NCBI RefSeq assembly: GCF_016735675.1
Contig: NZ_JAERSG010000001.1
Location: 930,001-994,000 of the forward strand
Origin: Nocardioides baculatus
GTDB taxonomy: Bacteria > Actinomycetota > Actinomycetes > Propionibacteriales > Nocardioidaceae
Length of the DNA: 64,000 bases
Direction of reading: 5' to 3'
Made by a program: the position numbers and the translations under genes. Shown here piece by piece: positions 7,757 to 16,947 of the stretch; the stretch's first letter is position 1; every line of letters begins with the position of its first letter. The notes under the pieces were generated by a model. It did no database searches. It saw only the letters and a program-made list of their open reading frames with translations, and was not told where the DNA came from.

Positions 7757-9487
7757 ATGCATGCACGTCTGCGTCGGCCTGCCGCCGCACTTCTCACCTC
7801 GTCACTGGCCGTCGCGGCGTTGGGCTTCGTGCCCGCCGCGCACGCCGAGGGCGCCATGGCCACCGTCACCGGCAAGGTGACCGGGAGCGGCGCCGGGCTC
7901 GAGGGCGTCCAGGTCAGCCTCTACGCCTACGACGTCGAGGACGACTACTGGCGCTGGGCCGACTACGACTTCACGGACGGGTCCGGTGACTACTCCATCG
8001 CCGTGCCCGAGGGTCAGTACCGCATCAGCTTCGCCGACCACTCGGGTGCGTTCGCCGACGAGGCGTACGACAACGCCCGTTACGTCCACTCGGCCGACGC
8101 GGATGCCGTCTCGGCGACCTCCGCCACGCCCGCCGTGGCCAACGCCGACCTGGCCGTCGCCGCCCACATCACGGGCAAGGTGACGGGGCCGGGCGACACC
8201 GGAGATCTGGGGGGCATCCGGGTGGTCGCCTACGAGGAGATCGTCGAGGACGGTGGGAGCTACTACGACTCCGTCACCTCCGAGACCACCGAGGCGGACG
8301 GGTCCTACGACCTCTCCGGCCTGGCGGCCGGCGACTACCGCATCCGGTTCATGGACGACGCCGACGGGGAGCGCACCTACGCCACCGAGTACTACCAGAA
8401 CGCACGCACGCTGGAGGGAAGCGCCGCGACGGACGTGACCGTGGCGAGCGCGGGACTGGTGCAGAACATCAACGCCCAGCTCGAGCTCGACTCCGAGATC
8501 ACCGGCACGATCACCGCCAGCGGCGTCGGCGGGACCGCTCCGGTCACCGACGGCGAGGTCGACGTGCTCACCAAGGTCGGCAACCGGTGGGAGTACGTCG
8601 CCTACGCGTCGGCGGACGAGTTCGGCCAGTACCGGGTCGACGGCCTTCCCTCGGGCACCTACCGCGTCCAGCTCGCCGGGTCGGTCGACGGCGACTACAC
8701 CCGCGAGTTCTGGAAGAACGTCCGGCTGCTCGGCAACGCCACCGACGTGGTCGTCGGCAACGACGTGACGGTGCCCGGCATCAACGCCGAGCTGGTGGTG
8801 GGTGAGCACAACTCCGAGACCGGTGCGCAGTTCGTCAGCACCGCGCCGCCGACGATCTCCGGCGCCACGGTCGTGGGTCAGACGCTGACCGCCACGACCG
8901 GCACCTGGAACACGAGCGACTCCAGCGGGGTCCAGCCGACCGACTTCGAGTACGCCTGGTTCCGCGGCGACGAGTACGTCGGCGGCGCCGACGGTCCGAC
9001 CTACGTCCTGACGGCTGCGGACATCGGCCTGCCGATCACCGTCCGCGTCTACGCCGAGTACGAGCGCTCCGGCTACGACTACGGCGAAGGTGTCTCGGCA
9101 GCCACGGCCCCGGTGACGGCGACCGCTCCGGTCACTCCTCCGGTCGTCACCCCGCCGGTGGTGACCCCGCCGGTCGTCACGCCCCCGGCCCCCGCGGTCG
9201 ACGTCCCGGCCGGCCTCGCAGCGGTCCTCGAGGGCGTGGGCACCTCGGGCAAGCCCAGGGTCGGCAAGACGATCAAGGTGACGGGCCTCGACAAGCTGTT
9301 CCGTGCGAGCACCGCCGTGTCGTACAAGTTCCAGTGGTTCGCCGGCAAGAAGGCGATCAAGAAGGCGACGAAGTCCAAGCTCAAGATCACCCGGGCGATG
9401 AAGGGTAAGAAGCTCTCGGTCAAGGTGACCGCGAAGGCAGGCTCGACGTCGAAGTCGGTGAAGCTCAAGGTCGGCAAGGTGAAGTGA
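7757..9487 (+). CDS. Secreted multi-module protein, paralogue of the 1796-4060 protein
   Basis: 576 residues. GGGGGT at 7746-7751 precedes the ATG; a signal peptide runs to about residue 30 (PAAHA|EG). Three modules of roughly 100-110 residues follow, each with VTGKVTG-type openings and a YxxxGxxxGxYRxxF core, but without the Cys pairs of the other protein. Then an Ig-like domain (about 355-460, TGTWNTSD and FEYAWFRGDEYVGG), a linker of repeated PPVVT and a lysine-rich C-terminal domain (about 485-576) ending in KLSVKVTAKAG. That end matches the other protein closely. Likely surface-exposed. TAGCGT at 7694-7699 is a plausible -10. Confidence 0.8.
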   Translation: MHARLRRPAAALLTSSLAVAALGFVPAAHAEGAMATVTGKVTGSGAGLEGVQVSLYAYDVEDDYWRWADYDFTDGSGDYSIAVPEGQYRISFADHSGAFADEAYDNARYVHSADADAVSATSATPAVANADLAVAAHITGKVTGPGDTGDLGGIRVVAYEEIVEDGGSYYDSVTSETTEADGSYDLSGLAAGDYRIRFMDDADGERTYATEYYQNARTLEGSAATDVTVASAGLVQNINAQLELDSEITGTITASGVGGTAPVTDGEVDVLTKVGNRWEYVAYASADEFGQYRVDGLPSGTYRVQLAGSVDGDYTREFWKNVRLLGNATDVVVGNDVTVPGINAELVVGEHNSETGAQFVSTAPPTISGATVVGQTLTATTGTWNTSDSSGVQPTDFEYAWFRGDEYVGGADGPTYVLTAADIGLPITVRVYAEYERSGYDYGEGVSAATAPVTATAPVTPPVVTPPVVTPPVVTPPAPAVDVPAGLAAVLEGVGTSGKPRVGKTIKVTGLDKLFRASTAVSYKFQWFAGKKAIKKATKSKLKITRAMKGKKLSVKVTAKAGSTSKSVKLKVGKVK

Positions 9488-9504
9488 CCTGATCGACCGA
9501 TCGC

Positions 9505-9550
9505 CGAACGGCGCGACCCACCCCTGCCGGGGACCGGGTTGCGCCGTTCG
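9505..9550 (+). terminator. Strong hairpin terminator after the secreted protein gene
   Basis: CGAACGGCGCGACCC (9505-9519) pairs with GGGTTGCGCCGTTCG (9536-9550), one G-T pair, starting 17 bp after the stop. No U-tract. Confidence 0.7.
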
Positions 9551-9631
9551 CACGTCCGACAGCCCTACGCTGCTGGGACAGGCCGGTCCCGAGCCGGCTG
9601 CCTCGACACCTCACGGAAAGTTGGAGTCGTC

Positions 9632-9844
9632 ATGGGAATCGGCATCGGCATCCTGCTGCTCGTCATCGGTCTGATCCTCCTGTTCGCCATCAAGGAGTTT
9701 CCCGCCTCCGTCCAGGACGTCGTCGACCCGACGACCGTCGGCTGGATCCTCGTCATCGCGGGTGTCCTGGCCCTCGTGCTCGGCCTCGTCATGAACAACC
9801 AGCGCTCGAAGACCACCCACGTGGAGGAGCGCCGCGAGATGTGA
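9632..9844 (+). CDS. Small two-helix membrane protein, DUF6458-like
   Basis: 70 residues from the ATG at 9632. Two membrane helices (about 2-21 and 33-56) with the family-like phrases MGIGIGILLLVIGLILLFAI and VGWILVIAGVLALVLGLV, then a short charged tail. This fits the actinobacterial DUF6458 family; no biochemical role is known to me. GGAAAG at 9615-9620 is a weak ribosome-binding site. Flanked by strong hairpins on both sides, so it is a single-gene unit. Confidence 0.75.
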   Translation: MGIGIGILLLVIGLILLFAIKEFPASVQDVVDPTTVGWILVIAGVLALVLGLVMNNQRSKTTHVEERREM

Positions 9845-9868
9845 CGCGGCGTCACGCGCAGGTTCGGG

Positions 9869-9893
9869 GCGCCCGAGGGGCAACCTCGGGCGC
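9869..9893 (+). terminator. Hairpin terminator after the DUF6458-like gene
   Basis: GCGCCCGAGG (9869-9878) and CCTCGGGCGC (9884-9893) pair perfectly around a five-base loop, 25 bp after the stop. Confidence 0.7.
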
Positions 9894-9953
9894 TCCGGGT
9901 GCGTCTACCCTTGCGCCCGGCACGTCGGTGCCGAATGTCTGCCAGGAGCGCTC

Positions 9954-11261
9954 GTGATCCCTCGTCTCGCCCGCGTCGTCGCCCTGCTGGCGCTCGCCGC
10001 GCCCGCGCTGGCCGTGCTGCCCGCCGCCGATGCGTCCACTCCGGGGCGCTATGCGATCAGCGGCCCCAGCCGCTTCTCACCGAACGGCGACGGGATCCAG
10101 GACGCCGTGACGTTCCGCTACCGGCTTCCCGAGCGCACGCATGTCCGCCTGACGATCGGCCCGGCACGCAACCGGACGGTCCAGCGTCGGGTCGACCTCG
10201 GGTGGCAGCCGGCGGGCACGCACACCTGGACCTGGAACGGTCGCAACCAGTCGGGCAAGGTCGTCATCGACCGGGCCTACGTCATCCGGCTCTTCGACAC
10301 CGACCCCGGCGAGGGGTTCTTCTCCTACCGTGCCATCGACAAGGTGCAGGTCGACACGCACTTCGACCCGACCCTGACCGCCCCGACCTACGGGGCGAGC
10401 CCCGGGGTCCCCGCGCGCGTGTACCCGCGCAGCACCGTCGTCGAGGACGCCCTCCCGATCACCGCGAACGTGTGGGACAACAAGGTCGAGGTCTTCGAGC
10501 TCGTCATCCGCAGCTCCACTGGTCGCGTCGTCCGGCGCGCCGACCTCGACGAGCGACGGACGGGTCCCAACGGCCCCTCGTTCGGCACGGGCCGCACCGT
10601 GGGGTGGGCAGCCATCCGCGGGGGCAAGCCACTGCCCAAGGGCCGCTACACCGCGGTCGCGTCCGGCCGCGACCTCGCCGGCAACACGGGACGGTCCGAG
10701 CCGCTGAGGATCTGGGTGTCCGACGACGAGCTCGAGTGGCAGGAGCGCACCGAGACCGTGACCCCGGTCGAGACGTCGTACAGCGAGCCGTGCCTGGGCA
10801 GCGGGTGCGGCGACTACCTGCCGTGCGGATCGGTCGCGCCGAGCTCCCTCTTCGCAGAGGGCCTCAGCTATCGCTCGGTCGACTGCACCGGCGAGTTCAG
10901 GTACCCACTCGCCACGCGGTCGCACCGACTGCTCGTGCCCGGAGCCACCGGCGTACGCGGGGTGGCCGAGGCCAGGGTGGGGTTCACCGGGGCACCGACC
11001 ACGGCCGGCGAGGGTGACGTCGGCGAGCTCGCCCTGGGTGCCACCGGCGCGCAGTCCGTCTCGGTGGTGTCGTCGACCGGCGCGGAGACACCGTGGGTGA
11101 CGAACCCGAGCGGAGGCGCCGGGAGGACGTACTACGACGAGGACGACAACGAGGTGGTGGTCCCGGCCGGGGTGGGCTGGAGCTTCACGACGCGGGGCTC
11201 CGACTCGGTCGACGTCGACCGGTTCACGGTGTCCTACCGTTTCCTCGCGCCGGCGGCCTGA
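9954..11261 (+). CDS. Secreted protein with FlgD-type Ig-like domain
   Basis: 435 residues from the GTG at 9954, with AGGAG at 9944-9948 and TACCCT at 9906-9911 as a possible -10. Signal peptide to about residue 25 (ALAVLPAADA). Then a FlgD-Ig-like fold: SRFSPNGDGIQDAVTF, the usual opening of this fold, and TWTWNGRNQSGKVVIDRAYVI. A second similar unit follows, with GKPLPKGRYTAVASGRDLAGN. The C-terminal part has four Cys in a short stretch (CLGSGCGDYLPCG and a later C). No enzyme motif. The gene ends 18 bp before the convergent response-regulator gene. Confidence 0.75.
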   Translation: MIPRLARVVALLALAAPALAVLPAADASTPGRYAISGPSRFSPNGDGIQDAVTFRYRLPERTHVRLTIGPARNRTVQRRVDLGWQPAGTHTWTWNGRNQSGKVVIDRAYVIRLFDTDPGEGFFSYRAIDKVQVDTHFDPTLTAPTYGASPGVPARVYPRSTVVEDALPITANVWDNKVEVFELVIRSSTGRVVRRADLDERRTGPNGPSFGTGRTVGWAAIRGGKPLPKGRYTAVASGRDLAGNTGRSEPLRIWVSDDELEWQERTETVTPVETSYSEPCLGSGCGDYLPCGSVAPSSLFAEGLSYRSVDCTGEFRYPLATRSHRLLVPGATGVRGVAEARVGFTGAPTTAGEGDVGELALGATGAQSVSVVSSTGAETPWVTNPSGGAGRTYYDEDDNEVVVPAGVGWSFTTRGSDSVDVDRFTVSYRFLAPAA

Positions 11262-11279
11262 CTCGCTCATCGCGACGGC

Positions 11280-11885
11280 TCAGAGCCAGCCGCGGTCCTG
11301 CGCGATCCGGGCCGCCTCGCTGCGCGTGGTCGCGCCGGTCTTGCCGATCGCCGCCGACAGGTGGTTGCGCACCGTGCCCTCCGAGAGGTGCACCCTCGCC
11401 GCGATCGTGGCGACCGGTGAGCCGTCGAGGGCGTACGTCAGCAGCTCCCGCTCACGACCGGTCAGCGGGCTCGGGCCGTCGATCAACGACTCCGCGGCGA
11501 GGTCCGGGTCGATCACCCGAAGTCCGCTGTGCACCCGGCGCACGGCGTCCGCGAGCTGGCGCGCGGGCGTGTCCTTCACGACGAAGCCCGAGGCACCTGC
11601 CTCGATCGCGCGGCGGACGTAGCCCGGACGGCCGAAGGTCGTCACGATCAGCGAGCGCACGCCCGGCAGCTCGCGGCGCAGCTCCGCGGCCGCGTCGATG
11701 CCGGTGAGGCCGGGCATCTCGATGTCGAGCAGGCACACCTCGGCCCCGGAGGCGCGCGCGGCCTCGACCACCTCGTCCCCGCGACCGACCTGGGCGACCA
11801 CCTCGAGGTCGGACTCGAGGTCGAGCAGCGCAGCCAGCGCGCCGCGTACGAGCGCCTGGTCGTCGGCGAGCAGCAGCCGGATCAC
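11280..11885 (-). CDS. NarL/FixJ-family response regulator
   Basis: 201 residues. Receiver domain with D8-D9 and phosphoacceptor D54 (CLLDIEMPG), then a LuxR-type helix-turn-helix (about 135-195, LTGREREL and LSEGTVRNHLS). The GTG start overlaps the stop of the sensor kinase gene (GTGA), so the two are made together. It should bind DNA when phosphorylated by that kinase; the likely target is its own ABC-exporter operon, as in DesK/DesR and LiaRS-like modules. Confidence 0.92.
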   Translation of the reverse strand: MIRLLLADDQALVRGALAALLDLESDLEVVAQVGRGDEVVEAARASGAEVCLLDIEMPGLTGIDAAAELRRELPGVRSLIVTTFGRPGYVRRAIEAGASGFVVKDTPARQLADAVRRVHSGLRVIDPDLAAESLIDGPSPLTGRERELLTYALDGSPVATIAARVHLSEGTVRNHLSAAIGKTGATTRSEAARIAQDRGWL

Positions 11886-12928
11886 GGGAGCGCCACCCGG
11901 ACCCGGGTGCCCGGAGTGCCGGGGGAGACGTCGAGCGTGCCGCCGGCGCCACTGACCCGCTCGCGCATCCCGCGCAGGCCGTTGCCCTCGGCGCCGCTGC
12001 AGCCCGCGCCGTCGTCGGTGACGGTGATGCCGTCGGGGCCGAGCTCGATCACGACGGACCGCGCCCGCGCGTGGCGTACGACGTTGGTGACCGACTCGCG
12101 CAGCACCCAGGCCATCAGCGCCCGGTGGCGCGGGTCGGTGTCGGCGACGTCGCCCACGACGCTCGTCGAGATGCCCGCGTCGGCGAGCACGCGAGGGGCG
12201 GCGGCCAGCTCGGCCTCGAGGTTGCCGGCGCGCAGGCCGCCCACCGTGGCACGGACCTCGGCGAGCGCCTGGCGCGCGGTGGCCTGGATGGACTCGAGCT
12301 CCTCCTTCGCCCGCTCGGGGTCGAGGTCGACCAGTCGGGCCGCGAGCTCGGCCTTCACCGACAGCGCGGTCAGCGAGTGGCCGAGCACGTCGTGCACGTC
12401 GCGGGCCACGCGCTCGCGCTCGGAGACCAGCGCGTGCTCGCCGCGAGCCGCGATGGCGAGCTGCTCGCGCTCGCCGAAGATCCGGAGCATCACCGCCCCG
12501 AGGATGATCGGCCAGAGCATGAGGAAGAAGTAGGTCGGGAATCCGTCGATGTCGAGGAGCGAGAACACCGGGGCCACGAACCACACGCCCACCGCCCACT
12601 TCCAGGCCGGGCTCGGCAGCTCGAGGGCCGACAGGATCGCGAGGTACGGCGTGAACGAGATGACGTCGATCCCGATGACCGGCACGGTGGCGAGGGCGAG
12701 CACGACGCAGACGGCGAGGCAGACCCAGGTGCTCCGGTGGTGTGAGTAACCCAGCACGTTCGCGACCGCGAAGCCGGCGATGCACAGGAAGGCACCCGCC
12801 TTGGCCGCAGCGGGCAGCGACGAGTCGGTGACGGCGACGATGGGGAAGACGAGGAAGACCAGCCAGATCGCCGCGAACGCCCAGCCCCACTTCTCCCACG
12901 GGTTCGGCGGGAGCTGCGCGTCGCTCAC
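11882..12928 (-). CDS. Membrane sensor histidine kinase (HisKA_3 type)
   Basis: 348 residues from a GTG that overlaps the permease stop (GTGA). Five or six membrane helices fill residues about 15-160 with little extracellular sequence, so it probably senses something in the membrane. The dimerisation and phosphorylation segment is SERERVARDVHDVLGHSLTA (His in DVHD), and the ATPase domain has the N-box (RESVTNVVRHA) and G-boxes (DDGAGC, GLRGMRERV). It pairs with the response regulator directly downstream. The link to the ABC exporter upstream in the same operon suggests it senses the substrate or membrane stress handled by the transporter. Confidence 0.92.
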   Translation of the reverse strand: MSDAQLPPNPWEKWGWAFAAIWLVFLVFPIVAVTDSSLPAAAKAGAFLCIAGFAVANVLGYSHHRSTWVCLAVCVVLALATVPVIGIDVISFTPYLAILSALELPSPAWKWAVGVWFVAPVFSLLDIDGFPTYFFLMLWPIILGAVMLRIFGEREQLAIAARGEHALVSERERVARDVHDVLGHSLTALSVKAELAARLVDLDPERAKEELESIQATARQALAEVRATVGGLRAGNLEAELAAAPRVLADAGISTSVVGDVADTDPRHRALMAWVLRESVTNVVRHARARSVVIELGPDGITVTDDGAGCSGAEGNGLRGMRERVSGAGGTLDVSPGTPGTRVRVALP

Positions 12929-13719
12929 GTGCGCGCCCGACTGCGGCGTACGCCCCACATCGCCAGCAGCGAGAAGATCACCGTCCACGCGGCCACGTTA
13001 GCGATCGGCAGCCACAGCGGGTCGTGCCCGCCGATCGGGAGCCACCCGTCGGTGAGCGGGTAGCGGGCGAGCGCGGCGTAGCCGTAGAGCGGGGTGAACC
13101 GGCCGATGTCGAGCATGACCCCGCTCATCGGCGTGAAGAGACCGCCCAGGAACGCCATGATCACGATGAAGCCCGACGCGATGCCCGCGGCGTTGGCGCC
13201 ACGGAAGACCAGGCTGACCGCCAGGCCGTAGAGGGCGAAGAGCGCCGACCCGAGCCACACGATCGCGGCCCCCAGCACCCAGTCGCTCCACGCGCCGCGG
13301 GCGCCGGTGACGGCGCCGATGGCGAAGATGAGGGTGACTGGCATGGCCGCCGCGACCATCGCGAGGGCCGCCTTGGCCGCCACGAAGGCGAGCGGTCGCA
13401 TCGGGGTGAGCCCGAGCTGGCGTCCCCAGCCCATCATCTGCTCGGTCGCGGCGCTGCCGGCGATGCCCGTCGTCGCGGTCACCGCGCCGTAGCACGCCAT
13501 CGAGATCATGATGTACATCGCGACGTTGCCGCTCCCGACGGCGTCGTCGGAGCCGAGTCCGAAGACGAGGTACATGAACGTCGGCAGTCCGACGATGAAG
13601 AACATCGCCATCCGGTCGCGCAGCTGGCGACGCAGGTCGAGCCGGGCGTAGGCCACCATCGCGGGTCGCGGTGCCGTACGGGTGCGGGTGGTGGTCGCGG
13701 TGAGGGCCGTGCTGGTCAT
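12925..13719 (-). CDS. ABC-2 type exporter permease
   Basis: 264 residues with six predicted helices between about residues 35 and 258, the ABC-2 membrane topology. Both ends overlap neighbours: ATGA with the ATPase gene and GTGA with the kinase gene. It forms the channel of an exporter with the ATPase encoded just upstream, of the kind that expels drugs or lipids (DrrB-like). Substrate unknown. Confidence 0.9.
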   Translation of the reverse strand: MTSTALTATTTRTRTAPRPAMVAYARLDLRRQLRDRMAMFFIVGLPTFMYLVFGLGSDDAVGSGNVAMYIMISMACYGAVTATTGIAGSAATEQMMGWGRQLGLTPMRPLAFVAAKAALAMVAAAMPVTLIFAIGAVTGARGAWSDWVLGAAIVWLGSALFALYGLAVSLVFRGANAAGIASGFIVIMAFLGGLFTPMSGVMLDIGRFTPLYGYAALARYPLTDGWLPIGGHDPLWLPIANVAAWTVIFSLLAMWGVRRSRART

Positions 13720-14591
13720 CGTGCAGCTCCGATCAGGTCGTCGTCGTTCTCCTGGGTCAGCGCGAGGAACGCCGCCTCCAGGCTGGCGGCCGACACCTCC
13801 AGGTCGCTGATGCCGAGCGGTGCCAGGGCGTCACGCACCCGGGCGAGCCAGGCGGCGTCGATGCCGTCGGCCCCGACCACCTCGGCGGGCGGGCGGAAGG
13901 TGAGCGTCCGACCGCCGTACGCCGCCCGTACGTCGCTGGTCGCCGCGTCGTGGACGATGCGGCCGCGGTTCATCAGGACGGTCCGCTCGGCGAACTCGTC
14001 GGCCTCGGCGAGGTAGTGGGTGGCGAAGACGATCGTGCGGCCCAGCGCGGCGTCGGCGCGCATCGTCTGCCAGAACTCCTGGCGGGCGCCGACGTCCATG
14101 CCGGTCGTCGGCTCGTCGAGGATCACCAGGTCGGGGTCGGGCACGAGGGCGAGCGCGAACTTCAACCGCTGCTGCTCCCCGCCGGAGCAGGCCTCGACGC
14201 GGCGATTCGCCAGACCCGTCAGGCCGGTCCGCTCGAGCACCAGGCCGACCCGGTCGGGACGTCCGTGGAGCGCGGCGATCGCCCTCACGGTCTCGGCGAC
14301 GGTGAAGTCGTTGAGCAGCCCGCCGGTCTGCATCACCGCGGACACCCTGCCGGCGCGTACGGCCTCGGCGGGGGAGGTGCCGTAGACCTCGATGGTGCCG
14401 GCGTCGGGTGCGGTCAGGCCGAGCAGCATGTCGACGGTCGTCGTCTTGCCCGCGCCGTTGGGCCCGAGGAAGGCCACGATCTCGCCGGGCTCGATCGTCA
14501 GGTCGACGTCGTCGACGGCCACGACCGTCGTCCCGTCGGTGGCACGGAACGACTTCCGCAGGCCGCTGGCGTGGATGGCTGGTGTGGTCAT
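13716..14591 (-). CDS. ABC exporter ATP-binding protein (DrrA-like)
   Basis: 291 residues. Walker A GPNGAGKTT (about 44-52), an unusual signature CSGGEQQR in place of LSGGQ, and Walker B LVILDEPTTGMD. The C-terminal extension of about 80 residues is typical of DrrA-type exporters. First gene of a four-gene operon (ATPase, permease, kinase, regulator) with all junctions overlapping. A repeat cluster (14664-14806) lies directly upstream and may contain or flank the promoter. Confidence 0.93.
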   Translation of the reverse strand: MTTPAIHASGLRKSFRATDGTTVVAVDDVDLTIEPGEIVAFLGPNGAGKTTTVDMLLGLTAPDAGTIEVYGTSPAEAVRAGRVSAVMQTGGLLNDFTVAETVRAIAALHGRPDRVGLVLERTGLTGLANRRVEACSGGEQQRLKFALALVPDPDLVILDEPTTGMDVGARQEFWQTMRADAALGRTIVFATHYLAEADEFAERTVLMNRGRIVHDAATSDVRAAYGGRTLTFRPPAEVVGADGIDAAWLARVRDALAPLGISDLEVSAASLEAAFLALTQENDDDLIGAAR

Positions 14592-14663
14592 GGCCCCAGC
14601 CTGTCGGCGTACGCCCTCAGGTCTCCCGTGCGGTTGTCACGACCTCACCGTGACACCTGTCAT

Positions 14664-14806
14664 CGAGTGGGCGCATCTGTGCGCGAAGAGAAGGTCGAGT
14701 CGGCGCATCTGTACGTAGGAAATGCATCGAGTCGGCGCATCTGCTCGCGGACCGCGAACAGATGCGCCGACTCGATGGGGGTGGCGCGAACAGATGCGCC
14801 GACTCG
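14664..14806. repeat. Cluster of five 16-bp repeats (CGAGTCGGCGCATCTG), three direct and two inverted
   Basis: Copies at 14664-14679 (one mismatch), 14696-14711 and 14728-14743 face one way; 14759-14774 and 14791-14806 are inverted. Copies three and four plus the TCGCGG-a-CCGCGA between them make a nearly perfect 47-bp palindrome (14728-14774). The last copy touches the stop codon of the acyl-CoA dehydrogenase gene. The cluster lies between that gene and the ABC operon, both on the minus strand, so it could be terminator, operator or a dispersed element. Confidence 0.85.
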
Positions 14807-16681
14807 CTAGAAGGAGGCCTCGTCGAGGTCCATCAGGTCGAGGTCGATCCCCTCGGCGATGGCGCGCTCGGCGGTGATCTTCGGCAGGTTGGTCTGCGCG
14901 AAGAACTGGGCCGCGGCGACCTTGCCCTCGTAGAACGCCTTGTCCTTGGCCGACACCTCGCCCGACAGCTTCTGCAGGGCGACCTCGGCCTGGCGCAGCA
15001 GCAGCCAGCCGCAGACGACGTCGCCGAGCACCATCAGCAGGCGCGAGGTGTTGAGCCCGACCTTGTAGATGTTGCGCAGCTCGTCGGCCGACGACATCAG
15101 GTCGTTGATCATGTGGCCGACGATGGCGTTGGCGTCCTCGAGCGCGGTGGCGAGCAGGGCCCGCTCGTTCTTGAGGCGACCGTTGCCGGCCTCGGAGGCG
15201 ATGAACCCCTCGATCTCCTTCGCGAGGTGGCCGAGCGCCTTGCCCTGGTCCTTGACGATCTTGCGGAAGAAGAAGTCCTGGCCCTGGATCGCGGTCGTGC
15301 CCTCGTAGAGGGTGTCGATCTTGGCGTCGCGGACGTACTGCTCGATCGGGTACTCCTGCAGGAAGCCGGAGCCACCGAAGGTCTGGAGCGACTCGGTGCC
15401 CAGCAGCACCCACGAGCGCTCGGAGCCGTAGCCCTTCACGATCGGGAGCAGCAGGTCGTTGACCGCCGCGGCGAGGCGCGCCTCGTCGGAGTCGGCGGTG
15501 CCGGCGTGCTCGGCCACCATGACCTGGTCCTGCCACGTCGCGGTGTAGAGCACCAGCGCGCGCATCGCCTCCGCGAACGACTTCTGCGTCATCAGCGAGC
15601 GGCGTACGTCGGGGTGGTGCGTGATCGTGACGCGGGGAGCCGTCTTGTCGGCGGCCTGCGTCAGGTCGGCGCCCTGGACGCGCTCCTTGGCGTAGTCGAG
15701 CGCGTTGAGGTAGCCGGTCGAGAGGGTGGCGATGGCCTTGGTGCCGACCATCATCCGGGCGTTCTCGATGACCTGGAACATCTGCGCGATGCCGTCGTGG
15801 ACCTCGCCGAGCAGCCAGCCCTTGGCCGGCTCTCCACCGCCGACCTGCGGGTCGCCGAAGGTGACCTCGCAGGTGTTGGAGACCTTGATGCCCATCTTGT
15901 GCTCGACGTTGGTGACGTAGACGCCGTTGCGCTCGCCGGTCAGCTCGCCGGTCTCGAGGTCGAAGTGGTGCTCGGGCATCCAGAAGAGCGAGAGTCCCTT
16001 GGTGCCCGGGCCGCCCGCGCCCTCGACGCCCTCGGGGCGCGCGAGGACCAGGTGCATGATGTTCTCGCTCATGTCGTGCGTCGCGCTGGTGATGAAGCGC
16101 TTGACGCCCGTGATGTTCCACGAGCCGTCGTCGTTGGGGGTGGCCTTGGCGCGACCGGCGCCCACGTCGGAGCCGGCGTCGGGCTCGGTGAGGACCATCG
16201 TGCAGCCCCACTGGCGGTCGACCATGTACTGCGCGACGGCCTTGTCGCGCTCGTTGCCGTTGCGGTGCACGACGTTGGCGAACGCGGGACCCGCGGCGTA
16301 CATCCAGATGGGCGCGTTGGCGCCGAGCACCATCTCGCCGATCGCCCAGATCAGCGACGAGGGGGCCGGCGTGCCGCCCATCTCCTCGAAGACCTGGAGG
16401 CGCCAGAACTCCGAGTCCATCCAGGCCTGGTAGCTGGCCTTGAACGACGCGGGCACCGGGGCGGTGTGGGTGGCCGGGTCGAAGACCGGCGGGTTGCGGT
16501 CGCTCTCCTCGTAGGACGAGGCGAGGTCCTCGCGGGAGAGTCGCTCGACCTCGCGGAGGATCTCGCGGGCGCTCTCGGCGTCGATCTCGCCGAAGGGTCC
16601 GGTGCCGAGGACCTCGTCGCGGCCGAGCACCTCGAAGAGGTTGAACTCGATGTCGCGGAGGTTGGTCTTGTAGTGGCTCAC
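14807..16681 (-). CDS. Acyl-CoA dehydrogenase (large, ~620-residue class)
   Basis: 624 residues from the GTG at 16681, with an AGGTGG ribosome-binding site upstream. It begins with the short N-terminal domain of this class ([19 protein letters not shown]), then the usual helical and beta domains ([33 protein letters not shown]), the FAD/active-site helix with the catalytic Glu in [12 protein letters not shown], and the extra C-terminal domain (about 480-610). It oxidises acyl-CoA to enoyl-CoA with FAD and hands electrons to ETF; the EtfD-like protein encoded at 36898-40596 could be the next carrier. Chain length is unknown. A palindromic operator lies 44 bp upstream. Confidence 0.92.
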   Translation of the reverse strand: MSHYKTNLRDIEFNLFEVLGRDEVLGTGPFGEIDAESAREILREVERLSREDLASSYEESDRNPPVFDPATHTAPVPASFKASYQAWMDSEFWRLQVFEEMGGTPAPSSLIWAIGEMVLGANAPIWMYAAGPAFANVVHRNGNERDKAVAQYMVDRQWGCTMVLTEPDAGSDVGAGRAKATPNDDGSWNITGVKRFITSATHDMSENIMHLVLARPEGVEGAGGPGTKGLSLFWMPEHHFDLETGELTGERNGVYVTNVEHKMGIKVSNTCEVTFGDPQVGGGEPAKGWLLGEVHDGIAQMFQVIENARMMVGTKAIATLSTGYLNALDYAKERVQGADLTQAADKTAPRVTITHHPDVRRSLMTQKSFAEAMRALVLYTATWQDQVMVAEHAGTADSDEARLAAAVNDLLLPIVKGYGSERSWVLLGTESLQTFGGSGFLQEYPIEQYVRDAKIDTLYEGTTAIQGQDFFFRKIVKDQGKALGHLAKEIEGFIASEAGNGRLKNERALLATALEDANAIVGHMINDLMSSADELRNIYKVGLNTSRLLMVLGDVVCGWLLLRQAEVALQKLSGEVSAKDKAFYEGKVAAAQFFAQTNLPKITAERAIAEGIDLDLMDLDEASF

Positions 16682-16724
16682 TGCGTTCCACCTGTTCCAT
16701 GTACGAGGGTCTGCGATCACGGCT

Positions 16725-16746
16725 ACTGGTCGGTCTACTGACCAGT
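16725..16746. promoter_or_regulatory. 22-bp palindrome, candidate TetR-family operator
   Basis: ACTGGTCGGT and ACTGACCAGT face each other around a CT centre, with one mismatch per arm. The outer seven bases (ACTGGTC/GACCAGT) match perfectly. It lies 44-65 bp upstream of the acyl-CoA dehydrogenase start, where a repressor would block transcription. TetR regulators of fatty-acid genes commonly use such sites; no TetR gene is in the window. Confidence 0.6.
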
Positions 16747-16883
16747 AACAAGATCATGCCTCGCTGACGGACCGCGCGCAACACGAACGCCCGATGTCGC
16801 GGGTCACAGGCCGGCGCGGGGTGGGCCGCGTGGCAGGACGCGCCGAGGAGGTGATCGGAGTTGCCTATCAGTCTGAGTATCTC

Positions 16884-16905
16884 TACTGTTTCACCCGACA
16901 TACCT
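16884..16905 (+). promoter_or_regulatory. Shared 22-bp box upstream of the TauE-type exporter gene
   Basis: ACTGTTTC and CCGACATACCT occur here and, with 17 of 22 identical bases in the same register, at 17934-17955 upstream of the Rrf2 gene. It lies 43 bp before the exporter start in a less GC-rich stretch. Confidence 0.5.
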
Positions 16906-16947
16906 CAGTCGCTCGACTAGCACGACCTGACATCCGGAAGGACCCTC

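Noticed and set aside
14762..16741. Plus-strand 659-residue ORF opposite the acyl-CoA dehydrogenase gene
   Set aside because: Antisense shadow without any domain; the dehydrogenase frame is complete and conserved.
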